From assembly GCA_000787465.1 (NCBI GenBank), contig JSYX01000021.1, positions 1 to 60,586 of the forward strand: 60,586 nt of DNA. Reading direction: 5' to 3'. A program made the position numbers and the translations under genes. The notes below the pieces were generated by a model. The model saw only the letters and a list, made by a program, of their open reading frames with translations, was not told the DNA's origin and searched no databases. The DNA is from Thermomucor indicae-seudaticae (taxonomy: Eukaryota > Mucoromycota > Mucoromycetes > Mucorales > Lichtheimiaceae). Below, one piece after another: positions 22,416 to 33,494 of this stretch. Positions within the stretch are counted from its first letter, which is position 1. The number at the start of each line of letters is the position of its first letter.

Positions 22416-24433
22416 CTATAGTCGCTTCAGTCCCATTTCCCAAAAACTGATTTCTAACCGCGTTGACGTCTCAAAAATCTGACACACTTCGCGGAATCGC
22501 GACGGTGATGTCGATACATGATGTATCGCCAACTCTTCCAAAAGTTCTAATCTTACAATGAGATCATCTTTTCTCTCTCTCTCTTTTTCCATGCAAAATA
22601 ATTACCTATTCCGGCTTTAACAGCATCTTGGAATGAATCCTCGGCATAATTTTTGATCCACGTCCAGTATGGGTTACCCTCTTTTTCAAATGATTACTAC
22701 AGCTGCTCCTCAGATGAGGATGGCCCGTGCGTACTTACCCCGCTTGGTATTTGGATCGTTGTACAAAATCAACCCGATTTCACCATACCCTAACAGACAG
22801 GGTGCCATCGCAACCTGCAGGTCCAACAGGTCACCTGTCGCTCCTGAAAAAGGAAAATATCAACAATCAACGGAAATCATAACGCATGAAATCGTTTCTT
22901 TTGCCTTTATCCAAAACATAACGAGTATAGGCAACATTATAAACGCTCTCAGGCGTCGCTAAGATGTCCTGCTTTGTAATGCCCCATTGTTCGCAGTACT
23001 ATAATGCAAGGGCAATTGTTAGCAATCTTTTCTTTTTTTACTTGAGCTGCTGCTGCGCTCTCACCTTCAAGTGCATCTGCATTTCTTCGTAAATATGGAG
23101 AACAATTCGTGCATTTCTTGCTGCCATCTCAATATTAGGAGCTACAAAAAACGGTCGTTAGAGAATGCTACTATAGCAACCTCAAGAAAAAAAGGGGGTT
23201 TACATTTGTAAGCGGCCAGAGATGCCGAGCGTGCATAATGTTGGAGATACAAGTAATCCTGTTTGATGTAATATTCAAAGCATTCGCGTGGTAATGTACC
23301 GTCGGCCATGCCTCGCACAAAAGGATGGAAAAGGAACTGGTCCCATAGACCTGCTGGAAGAGAATCCTTTAACGCCTTCACGAAACTTTTGCTACATACA
23401 ATCCTCATTATTTAGCGCCCCTCCTTTTCTCATCGTCTTGTTACCTTACCCAGCATATGGCATCATCCGAAAGTTATGGAAATGGTTGACTGGACCCGAT
23501 CCACGTCCAATTTTGTTGCCCAGCGAGGTCGCAATCGCGTTCTGGATGTAAGCATTGGCAGCCCTGACAGCAGAAAGCACTGTTGCAACGTTTTAGCTAA
23601 TCATCATGAAGAAACAACGCTGTGGGGGGCCCACAAACAAACCATCCTGTCCTTTGGCAAGTCCACCAGCAATCGCGGCAGACAACGTGCATCCCGTCCC
23701 GTGCGTATCTTCCGTCTCAATGTACGGATTCGTCAACTCGTAATAACGGTCCGTTTCCGTTTCATACAATACATCCACCACAACCCTTCCTTCATTCGGC
23801 ATCACGAGCGACAAATGGCCGCCCTTCAACAACACATACTTGGGCCCAAGCCCTCCAATCCGCTTCGCTGCCTGACGCATATCCTCCAAGCTCTTGATAG
23901 ACCCTTTGCCACCACCCAAGAGCACCTCCGCCTCCGGCACGTTCGGCGTCAACACGTACGTGATCGGCAGCAAGTTCTCAACAAACGCTTCCAGCGCATC
24001 CTCTGCCAGCAGCCGCGACCCACTCGTCGACACCATGACCGGGTCCACAACCAGTCGCTGCGTCGTCGCACGGTGCTTCAGCAGTGTCCCCACCACCGCT
24101 CGGATAATCGCCGACGACGACAGCATCCCCGTCTTGATCGCGTCCGCTCCAATATCGCTCAGCACCGCATCCAATTGCTTGGCCACAAATTCCGGCGGAA
24201 TGTCCAGAATGCCATCCACGCCCAATGTGTTTTGTGACGTGACCGACGTAAGCACCGAGCTTGCATAAACGTTTAACGACGTCAACGTCTTGATGTCGGC
24301 TTGGATACCTGCGCCCCTGAGCTGCCGTTTTTAACACCATCGCGTGCAAAATTAAACGCGCTGCCATTTACCCGCCACTATCGCTGCCGGCAATCGTCAA
24401 TACTTTAGCCACTGGTTGTTGTTGTTGCTGCAT
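22416..24433 (-). CDS. THI20: HMP/HMP-P kinase fused to TenA/thiaminase II (THI20-type)
   Basis: The ThiD domain phosphorylates hydroxymethylpyrimidine twice; the TenA domain salvages pyrimidine from degraded thiamine. Exons in order are 24372-24433, 23643-24316, 23450-23579, 23204-23391, 23065-23141, 22905-22998, 22739-22843, 22606-22680 and 22416-22546, giving 511 residues with all phases matching. The ThiD half begins VAKVLTIAGSDSGGGAGIQA and has VVDPVMVSTSG, LTPNVPEAE and the kinase signature DTHGTGCTLSAAIA. The TenA half shows WDQFLFHPFVRGMADG, IKQDYLYLQHYARS, a VAYTRYVLDKG segment and PCLLGYGEIG. The intron 22844-22904 has a GC donor; reading through instead gives a stop. The start (MQQQQQPVAK) carries a short poly-Gln. 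This gene works with the THI6-type gene at 2.6 kb. Confidence 0.95.
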
Positions 24434-26276
24434 CAAAAGAAACGCCCAGAATTGTTCGGCAGCAGAAAATCTTAACGGGGAAAAAATCAAGCGTCTACCC
24501 GAGACTGTTACTATGGATGCAGTGACCGTGCTGTTTCGGCGCGCCATGGTCTATGCATAAACGATCTTGGCACAATACTTTGGCCCTGAAACACGTCTGA
24601 TACAGGTGTATGTTTATAACCGAGTTCAGTCGCTTAATACCCGCGCGCGATATATCGATCGACATCCGCGGATTTGCTTTTTTTCAGATCGCCTTTTCTT
24701 TCGTCAGGGACCCTTCGCGCGGGGCACTGTACTATGATAACCATGACACATAAAATTATTTACCGGCGATTTACCAATGTTTGTTTGCATCGCGAAACGG
24801 CCCAGACAGCGAGACTTCACGTAGCGAGAGTAGGCAATGGGAAAACTATAAATTGGGGCTCTCTGTCTATCCAAATTAGGCCTCATCCACTTCTAAATCA
24901 CCATGACTGGCCCAACTCCTGCAGAGAGTACATTTGACCATGTAAACACAACTGCTTCAGAGAACAGTGTTGGACTTCCGCGGCGGAAATTACTTCCCGC
25001 GTGGGGAAATAGTACCGGATACCTAAGGGGGGCCGATAAAGAAAGCAACGACGACATGTTAATGAACATTTGTAGTTGTAGTTATCTACTGAATACAAGT
25101 TCTGCGTGTCGGATTAATGGCGCTTGGAGAGATCTTCGTGGTCCAGCATATCCACACAGTCAGTCATAATTTCGGCTTTCAAAACGAGTTTTTTTTCCAC
25201 CATAAGCGCTCCGGTATGTCACTTAATTCTATTTGAAATCACTACATTCACTGTCATGCAGCATTCATAATTGCAGTAAGTCATCTTCTAATAGATATTG
25301 GGATGCCTTTACGTGGTATATTTCCGGAATTTGTTTTTTTTTGTACATATTTCGAGCGAATCAGCGCTCATCACGTCTGCAATTAGCAAAAAGAATAATC
25401 CTAACGTTTGTACGGTCTACGGTCTTCCAGGAAAGCAGGTGACATATCATATCACCTCGGAAGGGGGAAAGCGCTCTGAATGCGCCAACAAGCAAGGGAA
25501 AATTCCAGGACTGCTCCAGCACAGGATACAGGGCCCATTTGCAAATCGCAGTCTTTACCTTCTTTATCTGGATTTACTATCTCATCATTGACCATATTCC
25601 GTGAGAAAATATAGATCTTCAACGCTCTGTCCTTCGGAGCGAAGGCAAAATCGGGCTGATCGGTCAGTCATAACAGTATTATTCCAATCTAAATTTTCTG
25701 TTTGACTTGTTGTACATAGTCGTCAAACCGGATATAAACGACGCAATATATAACCGTAAACATTGAAAGGTTCCCGATGACGCGTAAACGATCCAGTTCT
25801 GCCAAGAATCACGTGAAAAAGACAAGTTGCATGAAAATTGATGCTGACATCATCAGACCGCATAAAATGGGCCGCAAGGCACTTTTGACTTCTTTGTTCT
25901 TTTCTTAAAAACACTTTGTCTTGCATCGCCATGTTCTAAGCGGCAAACCTGTAAGGACGTCTTTGCATCTCAAGATCGCAAGCCTATTTAATGTGCAGTC
26001 GTGTTGGGCGGGCTGGAACCCCTTTGCTACGGCTGGGTGATTCGTCATGCGGGGGCGGGTACCACGTCATCGTCCTTTGCCTTTGTTGCGTGGGTGGAAG
26101 CAGGCCGCGCGGTGTGCGGGAACACCTCCATCTCTATGTAATCATCGTTAGAACAACATTGCGTGCGGAATATACCAAAGCAACGTAGCTTCTTTCTCGG
26201 CCACAAAAGCCGAGGTAGCTTTGATTCACGGCCGCAGAATACGAGCTACTTCAGCAGAATGCTATTTTAACCAGAC

Positions 26277-26795
26277 TTGTTCAATGCGAGAACCGCCAGG
26301 ATCTTATCCCTCTTCTTGTTGCTAAGAAGGACATCGCGTATCGAGAGTCCTAAGCGGAAGCAGAAAGAGCGGTGCACGATGTCTACGTCCTTTTGCTTGG
26401 GACATTGCGGAGACAAAACGCGCCGGCACTGCAGCAAGACTTTGGGGGGTTTGAGCATGATCTCGCAGTACACTCGTGCTAACTACGGGGATCACTTCTC
26501 TTTGATCAACTTAAACGCTATGCTGGCCACTCCAATCAAGGAGAGGGAGAGCCTCGAGGCGGACGTTGCGGATTGCGTGGTAGCTTTGCACGGCGATAGC
26601 AGCAAAGACCTGGAACCAAGGCTCTGCAGACTGGACTGCCAGCTTGCGGAATGCTTGGACTGCGGTCCCAGTCCAGACTTCTTCGACGGACCACCCTGGA
26701 CTGTGGACTGGACAAGACTGGACTTTCTTTCAGAGCCCCACCAGAAACTGCGCCGTTGCGGAAAAGGGTTTCTCCACAGGCAATATTTCGAGTAA
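26277..26795 (+). other. Open frame of unknown status containing CTGGACT repeats
   Basis: A 172-codon open frame. Its second half is Cys/Leu/Asp-rich because it spans a cluster of CTGGACT repeats and their reverse complements. It matches nothing I recognise, and the repeat composition argues that much of it is not an ordinary protein. It may be a remnant of a gene whose last part is the frame at 26959-27102. Confidence 0.2.
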
Positions 26796-26958
26796 GAAAA
26801 AGAACAACTTTCTAGCTTTGATGTCTTATTTTGTAGTTCATAGTTATTTAGTGGTGTAGACATCGTTTCGTACTGACGAGCGAAAGAACTGTAGGAGATG
26901 AACGAGGAAGCTATATACAAAGGAACGGTGCTTCAAACCAAAAGGCCCAAGGAAGCGC

Positions 26959-27102
26959 ATGGTTGAAGCAGCTGAAGCTACTATCAGTCCCAACGTGAAG
27001 CGAATGATGAACAGACTAAACACGCCAAATACTACTCCGTCGTACGTGGACCCGGATCAAGTAAACTGGGATTGTCTGGCTAAAAGAGCGTGGAAAAAAT
27101 GA
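26959..27102 (+). other. Short coding-like frame (47 codons)
   Basis: This begins MVEAAEATISPNVKRMMNRL and ends NWDCLAKRAWKK before a TGA. The composition looks protein-like, and a second frame just upstream (26898-26965, starting MNEEAIYKGTVLQ) is offset from it by one frame. It could be the decayed C-terminus of a larger gene. No domain is recognised. Confidence 0.25.
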
Positions 27103-28189
27103 CTGTAATATCACTAGATTGTCGAGCATGGCAGCATCAATTGTAGCCGTATAAGATGCATTGTGTGCGACAACGATTGTCGGTGCACCAGTCTGTATTT
27201 AGAAATCTGTCAATACCGTAATGTTGTACAAACGAGATTATATAAATACGGATCATCGCTCATCTATTGAGCGGTAGACGATCGTTTACCTTAACATTGC
27301 TCTTTCTTCTGAACGTTTCTGATACAAACTGGTTCTACAATTTCTAGTGTAAGTAATCGTGCCTTACCTCGCTTCGTTCGTCTCGCTAGAACGTGCACGA
27401 TTACACGTCCCCTGCGACCTCTGCAGATTTTCCCAGAGTGCGGCTCAAAGGCGCCAGCATTGCGCTGCTGATAGGTTCCACTGAGAATCAGATTGGCAGC
27501 ACTTTCTTTGTGCGTGTCACATTGCAAAATTTTGAGCTTCCAAATACTATTTTTTCTGCAAAGTCAGAAATAAAAAAGTCATGGCTTCAGGACACGTGAA
27601 AAAGTGAAGAAGGCCTTCAAAGGAAAAAAGCGGATGTGTCATGGTTGAGCTTGAGAAATGGTTACCTGTCAGCGTTTCACGGAGTTGGTGTAAAAATTGT
27701 TGTAGTCTCTGGTATGCTATTACGCCTGGAAATCGACGTGGTCATGCAACGAGGCCAAAAGACGATGGCACAGCAATCCGTACCACTTGGTGAATTAGGC
27801 GACGGTAACAGAAAGGGCTCCTGCCTTGCCTCCACAGGATTGCAGACTCGAGTGGACTCCAACTTTGACGGCGCAAAGATTTTGCGACCTCACACATGGC
27901 GATAGGAGGTTCATTTGGAGCAATGGAAGATAGAGTGTCTTCAAAAAAGGAAGGAAAAGCACGAGAAGAGGTCAAAAATTGTTTTTATATCACCCTTTGT
28001 CATAACTGGACCTTTACTTGTCATCGACAAACCTTTTGGTCCCGTTGACAAGAAAACACGGCTTCATTCTTGGATTGGAGTATATATAATCACATTTCAA
28101 GAAAGCTATGGTATTCAGAAGACCTTGCGCATCTGTGGGCTAATTCCGCCTGCAATGATGTCCTGTACTCGTGGAATGGTCTCTTTCGA

Positions 28190-28689
28190 GAATTCCTGAG
28201 CGCCCCGTTCACGACTTTTCCTTGACGTATGACCTGGGGAAAGCAAAAAAGATCACTAGGTTCAAATATTTTTAAATATCCCATCATTAAATCGACTGTT
28301 GAGATGTCAGAAGAGTGCACATGTAGACTGCATGACTTTGTAAGCACTGGTTCGCCCAAGTACGAGGGACAAAAGAGAGCGACAGCCCACAGGGACGTCA
28401 GCATTCTTCTTCCAAACTTAGAAGATGCAACGCGCGAGTGAAAAGTGAGTTCCTGTCATACTTATATTGCAACCAGCTTCACTGTATAGCGAAACCTGTG
28501 AAGAATGCTTAATCAGAAAGGAATCGGAAGGCAGGCTATTTCGTCGTATGTCGGGAAGGGAGGGTCCTTTTCTTGGAAAGGGCGGAAAAAAGATTAGCGC
28601 CCTTTAAATAAATTGAATCCTTTTCCGCCTTTGAGCGCGGTACTCCTTTCTTCCTCGATTCATTTCTTTGTCCCTTTACTGCAACCACC
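28190..28689 (+). repeat. Shared upstream unit of array copy 1
   Basis: About 500 bp upstream of copy 1 resemble the regions before copy 2 (29560-30036) and copy 3 (32030-32479). Shared landmarks in the same order: AGAGAGCGA, a (G)GACGTC(G/A)G-like block, TTCCAAA, a GGCAGG(C/A)TAT-like block, then GCGCC and AATCCTTTTCC near the start codon (28597-28626 here). This shows segmental duplication that carried the promoter with the gene. Confidence 0.75.
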
Positions 28690-29270
28690 ATGTTTAACAA
28701 GAAAAAGTTTGCCAAAGCCTTGATCCTTGCCCTGCTCTGTTTGAGCTTGTACGACATTTATGTCTTCCTTTCCTTTGTGCAGCACGTTCAGCAGGGACGA
28801 GCGCAATCTCCTCCTCCAACGCCGACACCCGTTTCTCTCCTCCGCCTCCGACACCAGTTTCTCCCGTGCTTGCGCTTCCGCCGTCGTCACCTCGACACGG
28901 CGATTCAAACGAAGGTAAGAGTCTGCAAGGGGTGGCTGAGGAAAAGCGAAATGGAAAAGATGACTAAGTATACCCCTGACTGTCTTTCCTAGAGCTTGCC
29001 AAGCTCTTGAAAGCCTGTATTGACGAGAAAGGAGCAATGGCGGCTCACACGTATCGCCTGACGAGCGAATTGGAACGAAGCAAGCGGAATGTCGCGGGCT
29101 TGCAACGACGACGAGAAGAAGCCTTCGTGACCGTGAAGGTGCGTGACGAACGCATTTCTCTCCTGGAGCAACAAATTGCAGACCTTCGAGTCCAATTCCG
29201 GGTAAGCAGTGCCACGCAGCGGCGTTTATCCGCCGAAATAGCTCGCCTCCGCCGAGAGTTGAACGACTAG
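28690..29270 (+). CDS. Array copy 1: membrane-anchored coiled-coil protein
   Basis: Unrecognised family. Exon 1 (28690-28914) encodes a Lys-rich start and one hydrophobic helix (ALILALLCLSLYDIYVFLSF), then a Pro-rich linker. Exon 2 (from 28993) encodes a heptad coiled coil, including TYRLTSELERSKRNVAGL and RISLLEQQIADLRVQF, ending RLRRELND. The helix suggests a signal anchor with the coiled coil outside the cytosol, or a tail in the cytosol; topology is unclear. The Pro-rich repeat (PTPVSPPPPTPVSP-like) and the phase into exon 2 lie in a frame offset by -1 from the helix. An alternative acceptor two bases downstream would keep the first frame but loses the Pro repeat. So this copy is either frameshifted or mis-modelled. 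Confidence 0.55.
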
Positions 29271-29559
29271 GATGCGTATGTTGACTGAAGGAGCTTTTTT
29301 ATTTCTTTTTATTGCTATTCCCTTTTTTATTTTTTTATTAATATAATTGCAGTTCCCATTTCCCGAGGTTGTGACCAAACGCTATATCATTGGCTTCCGT
29401 TTATGAGCTTACAAATTATAATCGCGTCTTTACCCCTGGTGTTGGTTTGTTCCGCAAATTCTGGTCATGCGACCTACCCAAAACATCTAAGCCCTTATGT
29501 GGCTCAGTTTGGGAATAATTGACGTGGAGGACAGTGGTCATCCTAGGAAAACAAAAAAT
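29271..29559. other. Spacer after array copy 1
   Basis: T-rich 3' flank. It contains a segment around CTGGTCATGCGACCTACC (29460) that recurs after copy 2 as CTGGTCATACGACCCACG (30672), so 3' flanks were also duplicated. Confidence 0.6.
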
Positions 29560-30036
29560 GAACACTATATAAATTACCACTAGCTTAAGCGCTTGACGCA
29601 GTGATCACGCTAAGAACGCGAAAAGTAATTACTAAATCGAAAATATCGTTAAATCTAACATCCATAAATCAAGCGTAAAAGCATTAAAATAGTTCAGTGA
29701 AGACTACATGGCCTGATAAGCACTACATAGCCCAAACATACGGAAAAAGCCACGATTCAAAGAGAGCGATAGCCGACAAGGACGTCGGTGCACACGTTCC
29801 AAATTTGAGATTCAACACTCAAGTGCAAAATGGGCACCCGTCGTACTCATAGTCGTACTAGCTTCTATATCTACCAGGCCCTTTGAGAAAGTGGGGAAGC
29901 GAGAGGCAGGATATCGCGTTATATGCAGGGAGAGCAGGAACCCTTTTTCTGGAAAGCTTGGCGCCCTTCAAATAAATTGAATCCTTTTCCCTTTTTGATC
30001 GCGATATTCCCTTCTTCCTTATTTACTTCAGACACG
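29560..30036 (+). repeat. Shared upstream unit of array copy 2
   Basis: Homologous to 28190-28689 and 32030-32479. It begins with a degraded pogo-like terminal motif (AAGCGCTTGACGCAGTGATC, near 29588), then the common landmarks. The GCGCC ... AATCCTTTTCC element lies at 29961-29990, 76 bp before the start codon. Confidence 0.75.
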
Positions 30037-30522
30037 ATGCTTAACAAAAGTGTCATCATCAAGGCCTTGATTGTCGCCTACATATGTTTTTGTGTGTTTG
30101 ATTTGGTTTCTTTTGTGCTGCAAACGCAGCAGAGAGGTGTGCGATCGCCTCACCTAAACCCGACACCCGTTTTCCCTCACCCGTCCTTCCAGTTCCGCCG
30201 CTGTCGCCTGAAAAGGCCGAAATGATCAACGGTAAGAGTCTCCAAGGAAGTCGTTGAGGGAAAGCAAAATGGAAAAGAGTCTAAGCATATCCCTGAATCG
30301 TCTCCTCTAGACCTGTCCAGGCAACTGGACAAGCGCAAGAAAAAAGTCGCTGATCTGCGACTTGTTATACAGAAACGCAACGAGCAGGTTTCTTTCCTGA
30401 AGGAAACCGTTGCAACATTGAAGGCCCAGTTCGGGGAGTGCAAGACCGCCCAAATGCACTACTCGCGCGAGATAGCTCGTCTTCGGAGACAGCTAGAAGT
30501 CGAAGAGTCAGATTTCGATTGA
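30037..30522 (+). CDS. Array copy 2: membrane-anchored coiled-coil protein
   Basis: Paralogue of copy 1. It starts MLNKSVIIKALIVAYICFCV, a basic stub followed by one hydrophobic helix (VAYICFCVFDLVSFVL), and the last exon (from about 30311) encodes a coiled coil with VADLRLVIQKRNEQVSFLKE and REIARLRRQLE. Read straight through, the first frame hits TGA at 30223 before the donor. Removing a 56-nt GT-AG intron (30137-30192) restores frame: exons 30037-30136, 30193-30231 and about 30311-30522, with all phases matching. That gives a linker VPPLSPEKAEMIND. Copy 1 has the same acceptor but no GT at the matching donor. The family is unknown to me. Confidence 0.6.
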
Positions 30523-32029
30523 GAGCAGTTCTCCTTTTTCTTTTTCTTTTTATCATTATTATCGTTATTATTACTATTATTATTATCAGTGCGGTCCCCT
30601 TCCCCCTTTTTTAATAAAACATATAGCAGCGCAGCTCTTGTCCCCCCTGATCCGGCTTTGTGTTGCAGATGCTGGTCATACGACCCACGTAGAGCATATC
30701 GGCTCTTAAAAGACTCGGTCCCCGAGGAATTGATGTTGAAGACGATGGAGCCGGCCAAGGCTTAATCTGATATATGCTGGGATGTCTGCCGAATGTAACG
30801 CCTTTTTCAAGGAATTCAAACATCCCCAGACAAGGCGAGACGAGGCGAGGCGAAGCGAAACAATTATGGGGAAGACCTTGTTCCTTATTTCTCCCGTAAG
30901 CGTTTCAAAACCATATGATGTCGTGCGAGTCCCGTAGTACATAACAAACCGTTACAATAGAAGAAAATCGATTCCATAACACCACTGTCATCCCTTGCCC
31001 TGATCCACTCTAGATATCTTATTTTGTATGTGAGTTTCCCTGAGTCAACACTTGCCCATGCACTCTCACTGAAAAGCTGAGCAAATATCGGCAGACATTG
31101 CGGAAAGGGAAAAGCAAGCGATCTTTGCCACAGATACTACACAAATCATGAACGAACGCAGTACCCGCTCGCTATAATGATCACCTAGGAGAACTAAAAA
31201 AGTGATCACAACATAAAATTATCACTGTAGTAAGCGCTCGATTTAGTGATTACCACGAGAATGCGAGAAGTCACCGCTAAATCGAATTTGAGTGCAGCTT
31301 GCATGTCAGCACCATTTCCATGGCTTATCCGTGCATTTTAGTCCCCCTGGATCGAGGCCCCGTTTAAGAAGACGTATTTTATGGTTAGCTATCGTTAAGA
31401 GTCTCTATATTGTAAGACAGTAATTGTAGTACTTTATAACGATATAGTTGGTGTTGTGTGCAGTCCAATCTGCCTGAAAGGCACCTTTAACTGAGATAGC
31501 AGAAAGCGCAAACACAATTCTTTTTATAGTTTTCGACCGGGAAATTTCGGAAACTGCGCATAACGGGTTATCGTGAGGTAAAGCAGGTTCACATTACAAT
31601 GACGGACAAGTTTTAAGTTGATCGTAGCCGCATAAATTCAGGAGACTGTGGATATGTTTCGAAGTTGTTGGCAACAAGACAGGGAAGCGTACTAATTGCA
31701 CGAAGTTTTCATCTATTGCCTGCTCATTAGTTATGTGTCGTTAGCTTACACTGTGTTTGACAGTTGCTGTAACACCAAAGAGGTCACGTTAACAGCCACT
31801 ACTCAAACGTTGCACGAAGATAAAGGCGTTCGGAGGTTCTTTGACAAAAAATAAAGAGGGCTTGTCCAAATACTCGCATCCCCTGCAGCCAGAGAGTAAT
31901 TGAAATATCGATATGTCAGTTATGTTTGGAAAGAGTGAAACAGAAAAATCAGAGAGTCGAAATGCAAAAAAAGAGCCAGAAATGGAACCCTGATTGGCTT
32001 TCGATTTAACGATATAAGGGCGATAAATG
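30523..32029. other. Spacer between array copies 2 and 3
   Basis: No gene was recognised. It holds the duplicated 3' flank of copy 2, a pogo-like element relic at about 31159-31250, and from about 31620 a block that recurs at 34170-34600. Confidence 0.55.
31159..31250. mobile_element. Degraded pogo-like terminal repeats (MITE relic)
   Basis: One end reads CAGTACCCGCTCGCTATA followed by ATGATCACC. About 45 bp further is GCGCTCGATTTAGTGATTAC. These match the arms of the hairpin at 44359-44412 (CAGTGCCCGCTCGATATAGT then GATC). CAGT ends followed by a GCTCG core are typical of pogo/Tigger-type terminal repeats. No transposase is present. Confidence 0.5.
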
Positions 32030-32479
32030 TTCACTGGTCATCGAACGAAATGTAGTGATCTTTCCTACTTACAGGCTTGGGGAAGGCGAAAAGTCATCAA
32101 TGAATCGAAATACCATGAAACTGAACATAACTAAATCGAGCATGGAAACATTATGACCTAATAAGCACTGATTTGCACAAATGTATGGAAAAAATTATAA
32201 TCAAAGAGAGCGAAAGCCAGCAGGGATGTCGGTTCACACGTTCCAAATTCAGGATGTATAAAACTAAAGTGCAAAATGAGCTGACGTTGTACTCATACTG
32301 TCACAAGCTTCGATATGTACCGAACTCCTTGAGGAAGTGCTTAATAGGAAAAGAAGGTGTAGGCAGGATATCTCGTTATATGCAAGGGGAGAAAGCCACC
32401 CTCTTTGCATAGGGCGCCATCCACATATATTAGATCCTTTTCCCGATGTTCCTTTCTTCCTGTTGTATTATAAAAAACC
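32030..32479 (+). repeat. Shared upstream unit of array copy 3
   Basis: Homologous to 28190-28689 and 29560-30036. It starts with GTTCACTGGTCATC ... TAGTGATC, a pogo-like terminal remnant, then ATCAATGAATCGAAAT and the common landmarks. The promoter-proximal GCGCC ... AGATCCTTTTCC lies at 32414-32443, 66 bp before the start codon. Confidence 0.75.
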
Positions 32480-33494
32480 ATGCTCAACACCTGGCTGTGC
32501 TATAAAGCCGTGCTTTTTGGCCTTTTCCTTTTCTTCACTTTCAATTTGATATCCTCCATGCAGAGAGCCAACGATGGCCATGGAGACGACGGTCACTTGC
32601 CCGCTCCACAAGTTTATCTGGTACGTTTATTCCATATGGCTCGTTCTTGCATAAAATAATGACAAGAGAGAATATAGATGGATGGAATTAACACGGTCTA
32701 TCTGCCACCGGCACCATATTTTTCTGGTCCACCTCGCGACCTCCCTGTCCTCGGCGACGAAGGCAAAACTTTAACATTTTTAGAAGTTTACGAAGAATGG
32801 CAGGTCGGCGTCGTATGCCCGTTTCTCTTGTCTTTTTTCTTTGTTTATCTCATTTATGCATGCGTCATGCAGGTTAATACGATGACCATACTCAGTGATG
32901 ACGATGAAAAATCGTAGTATGGTGATAATGTAGCTGGGGAGCTTTCCAAGACTGCCTCCGACCTTCAAAGAATGGCAAAGAGAGTAGCTGAAAGGGAGAG
33001 CGATGTACGTCAGCGTCTCGATGCGGCGTATGCCAGGAAAGAAGAACTTGAAGACACGATACAGCGCGTAATTGATGAAAGGGACGCTTTGCTCGGCAAA
33101 CTCGAAGAAGAGTCGGAAGCCGCGGCAGACCGCGAAGAAAACTGAATTAGAAGAACGAAACTTAGACCTCACCAGACAGCTAGAGTCTGCCACAGTGCGA
33201 CTGTCCAGCGTAATGCATGAATTAGAGCAAAGCAAGGACCGAGCTGCTGACCTAGAACAGCGACTTGAAGATGTCTCTATGATTGTCAAAGAACGCGATG
33301 CGAGGATATCTCATCTTGAGCAAACCATCCAAAGTCTACGAGCTGAGCTTCAGAAAGGCATTACAACCCAGAAAAATTTAGAGGCGGATTTGGCCAAGGA
33401 ACGAGGCGAAGTCGGACGACTCGAAAAAGCCTTATATTCTTTGGTACAATATGGTCCAAAAGTGCTATCCAGAGACGATAGCTCTCCTATCTAA
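32480..33494 (+). CDS. Array copy 3: longer membrane-anchored coiled-coil protein, frameshifted
   Basis: The largest paralogue. Exon 1 (32480-32620) encodes a hydrophobic anchor (CYKAVLFGLFLFFTFNLISS) and an Asp/Gly/His linker. Exon 2 (32678-32803) encodes a Pro/Tyr-rich stretch (TVYLPPAPYFSGPPRDLPVL). Exon 3 starts at 32918 after a 114-nt intron whose removal avoids an in-frame TAG, and encodes a long coiled coil (KRVAERESDVRQRLDAAYAR). At 33143 this frame meets TGA, but the coiled coil continues in the next frame (KTELEERNLDLTRQLESATV) to 33494. One base must be skipped near the A-rich GAAGAAAAC. It could be a pseudogene, an assembly error or a frameshift event; I found no intron that explains it. 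Confidence 0.55.

Larger units (their letters stand above)
24434..28189. other. 3.8-kb accessory region without a supported gene
   Basis: This is AT-richer than the flanks. Frames at 26277-26795 (+) and 27636-27905 (+) are open but show no domain and no convincing splice links. A short exon-like frame lies at 26959-27102 (listed separately). A CTGGACT-rich segment lies at about 26620-26725. I see no transposase or reverse-transcriptase motif. Confidence 0.45.
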
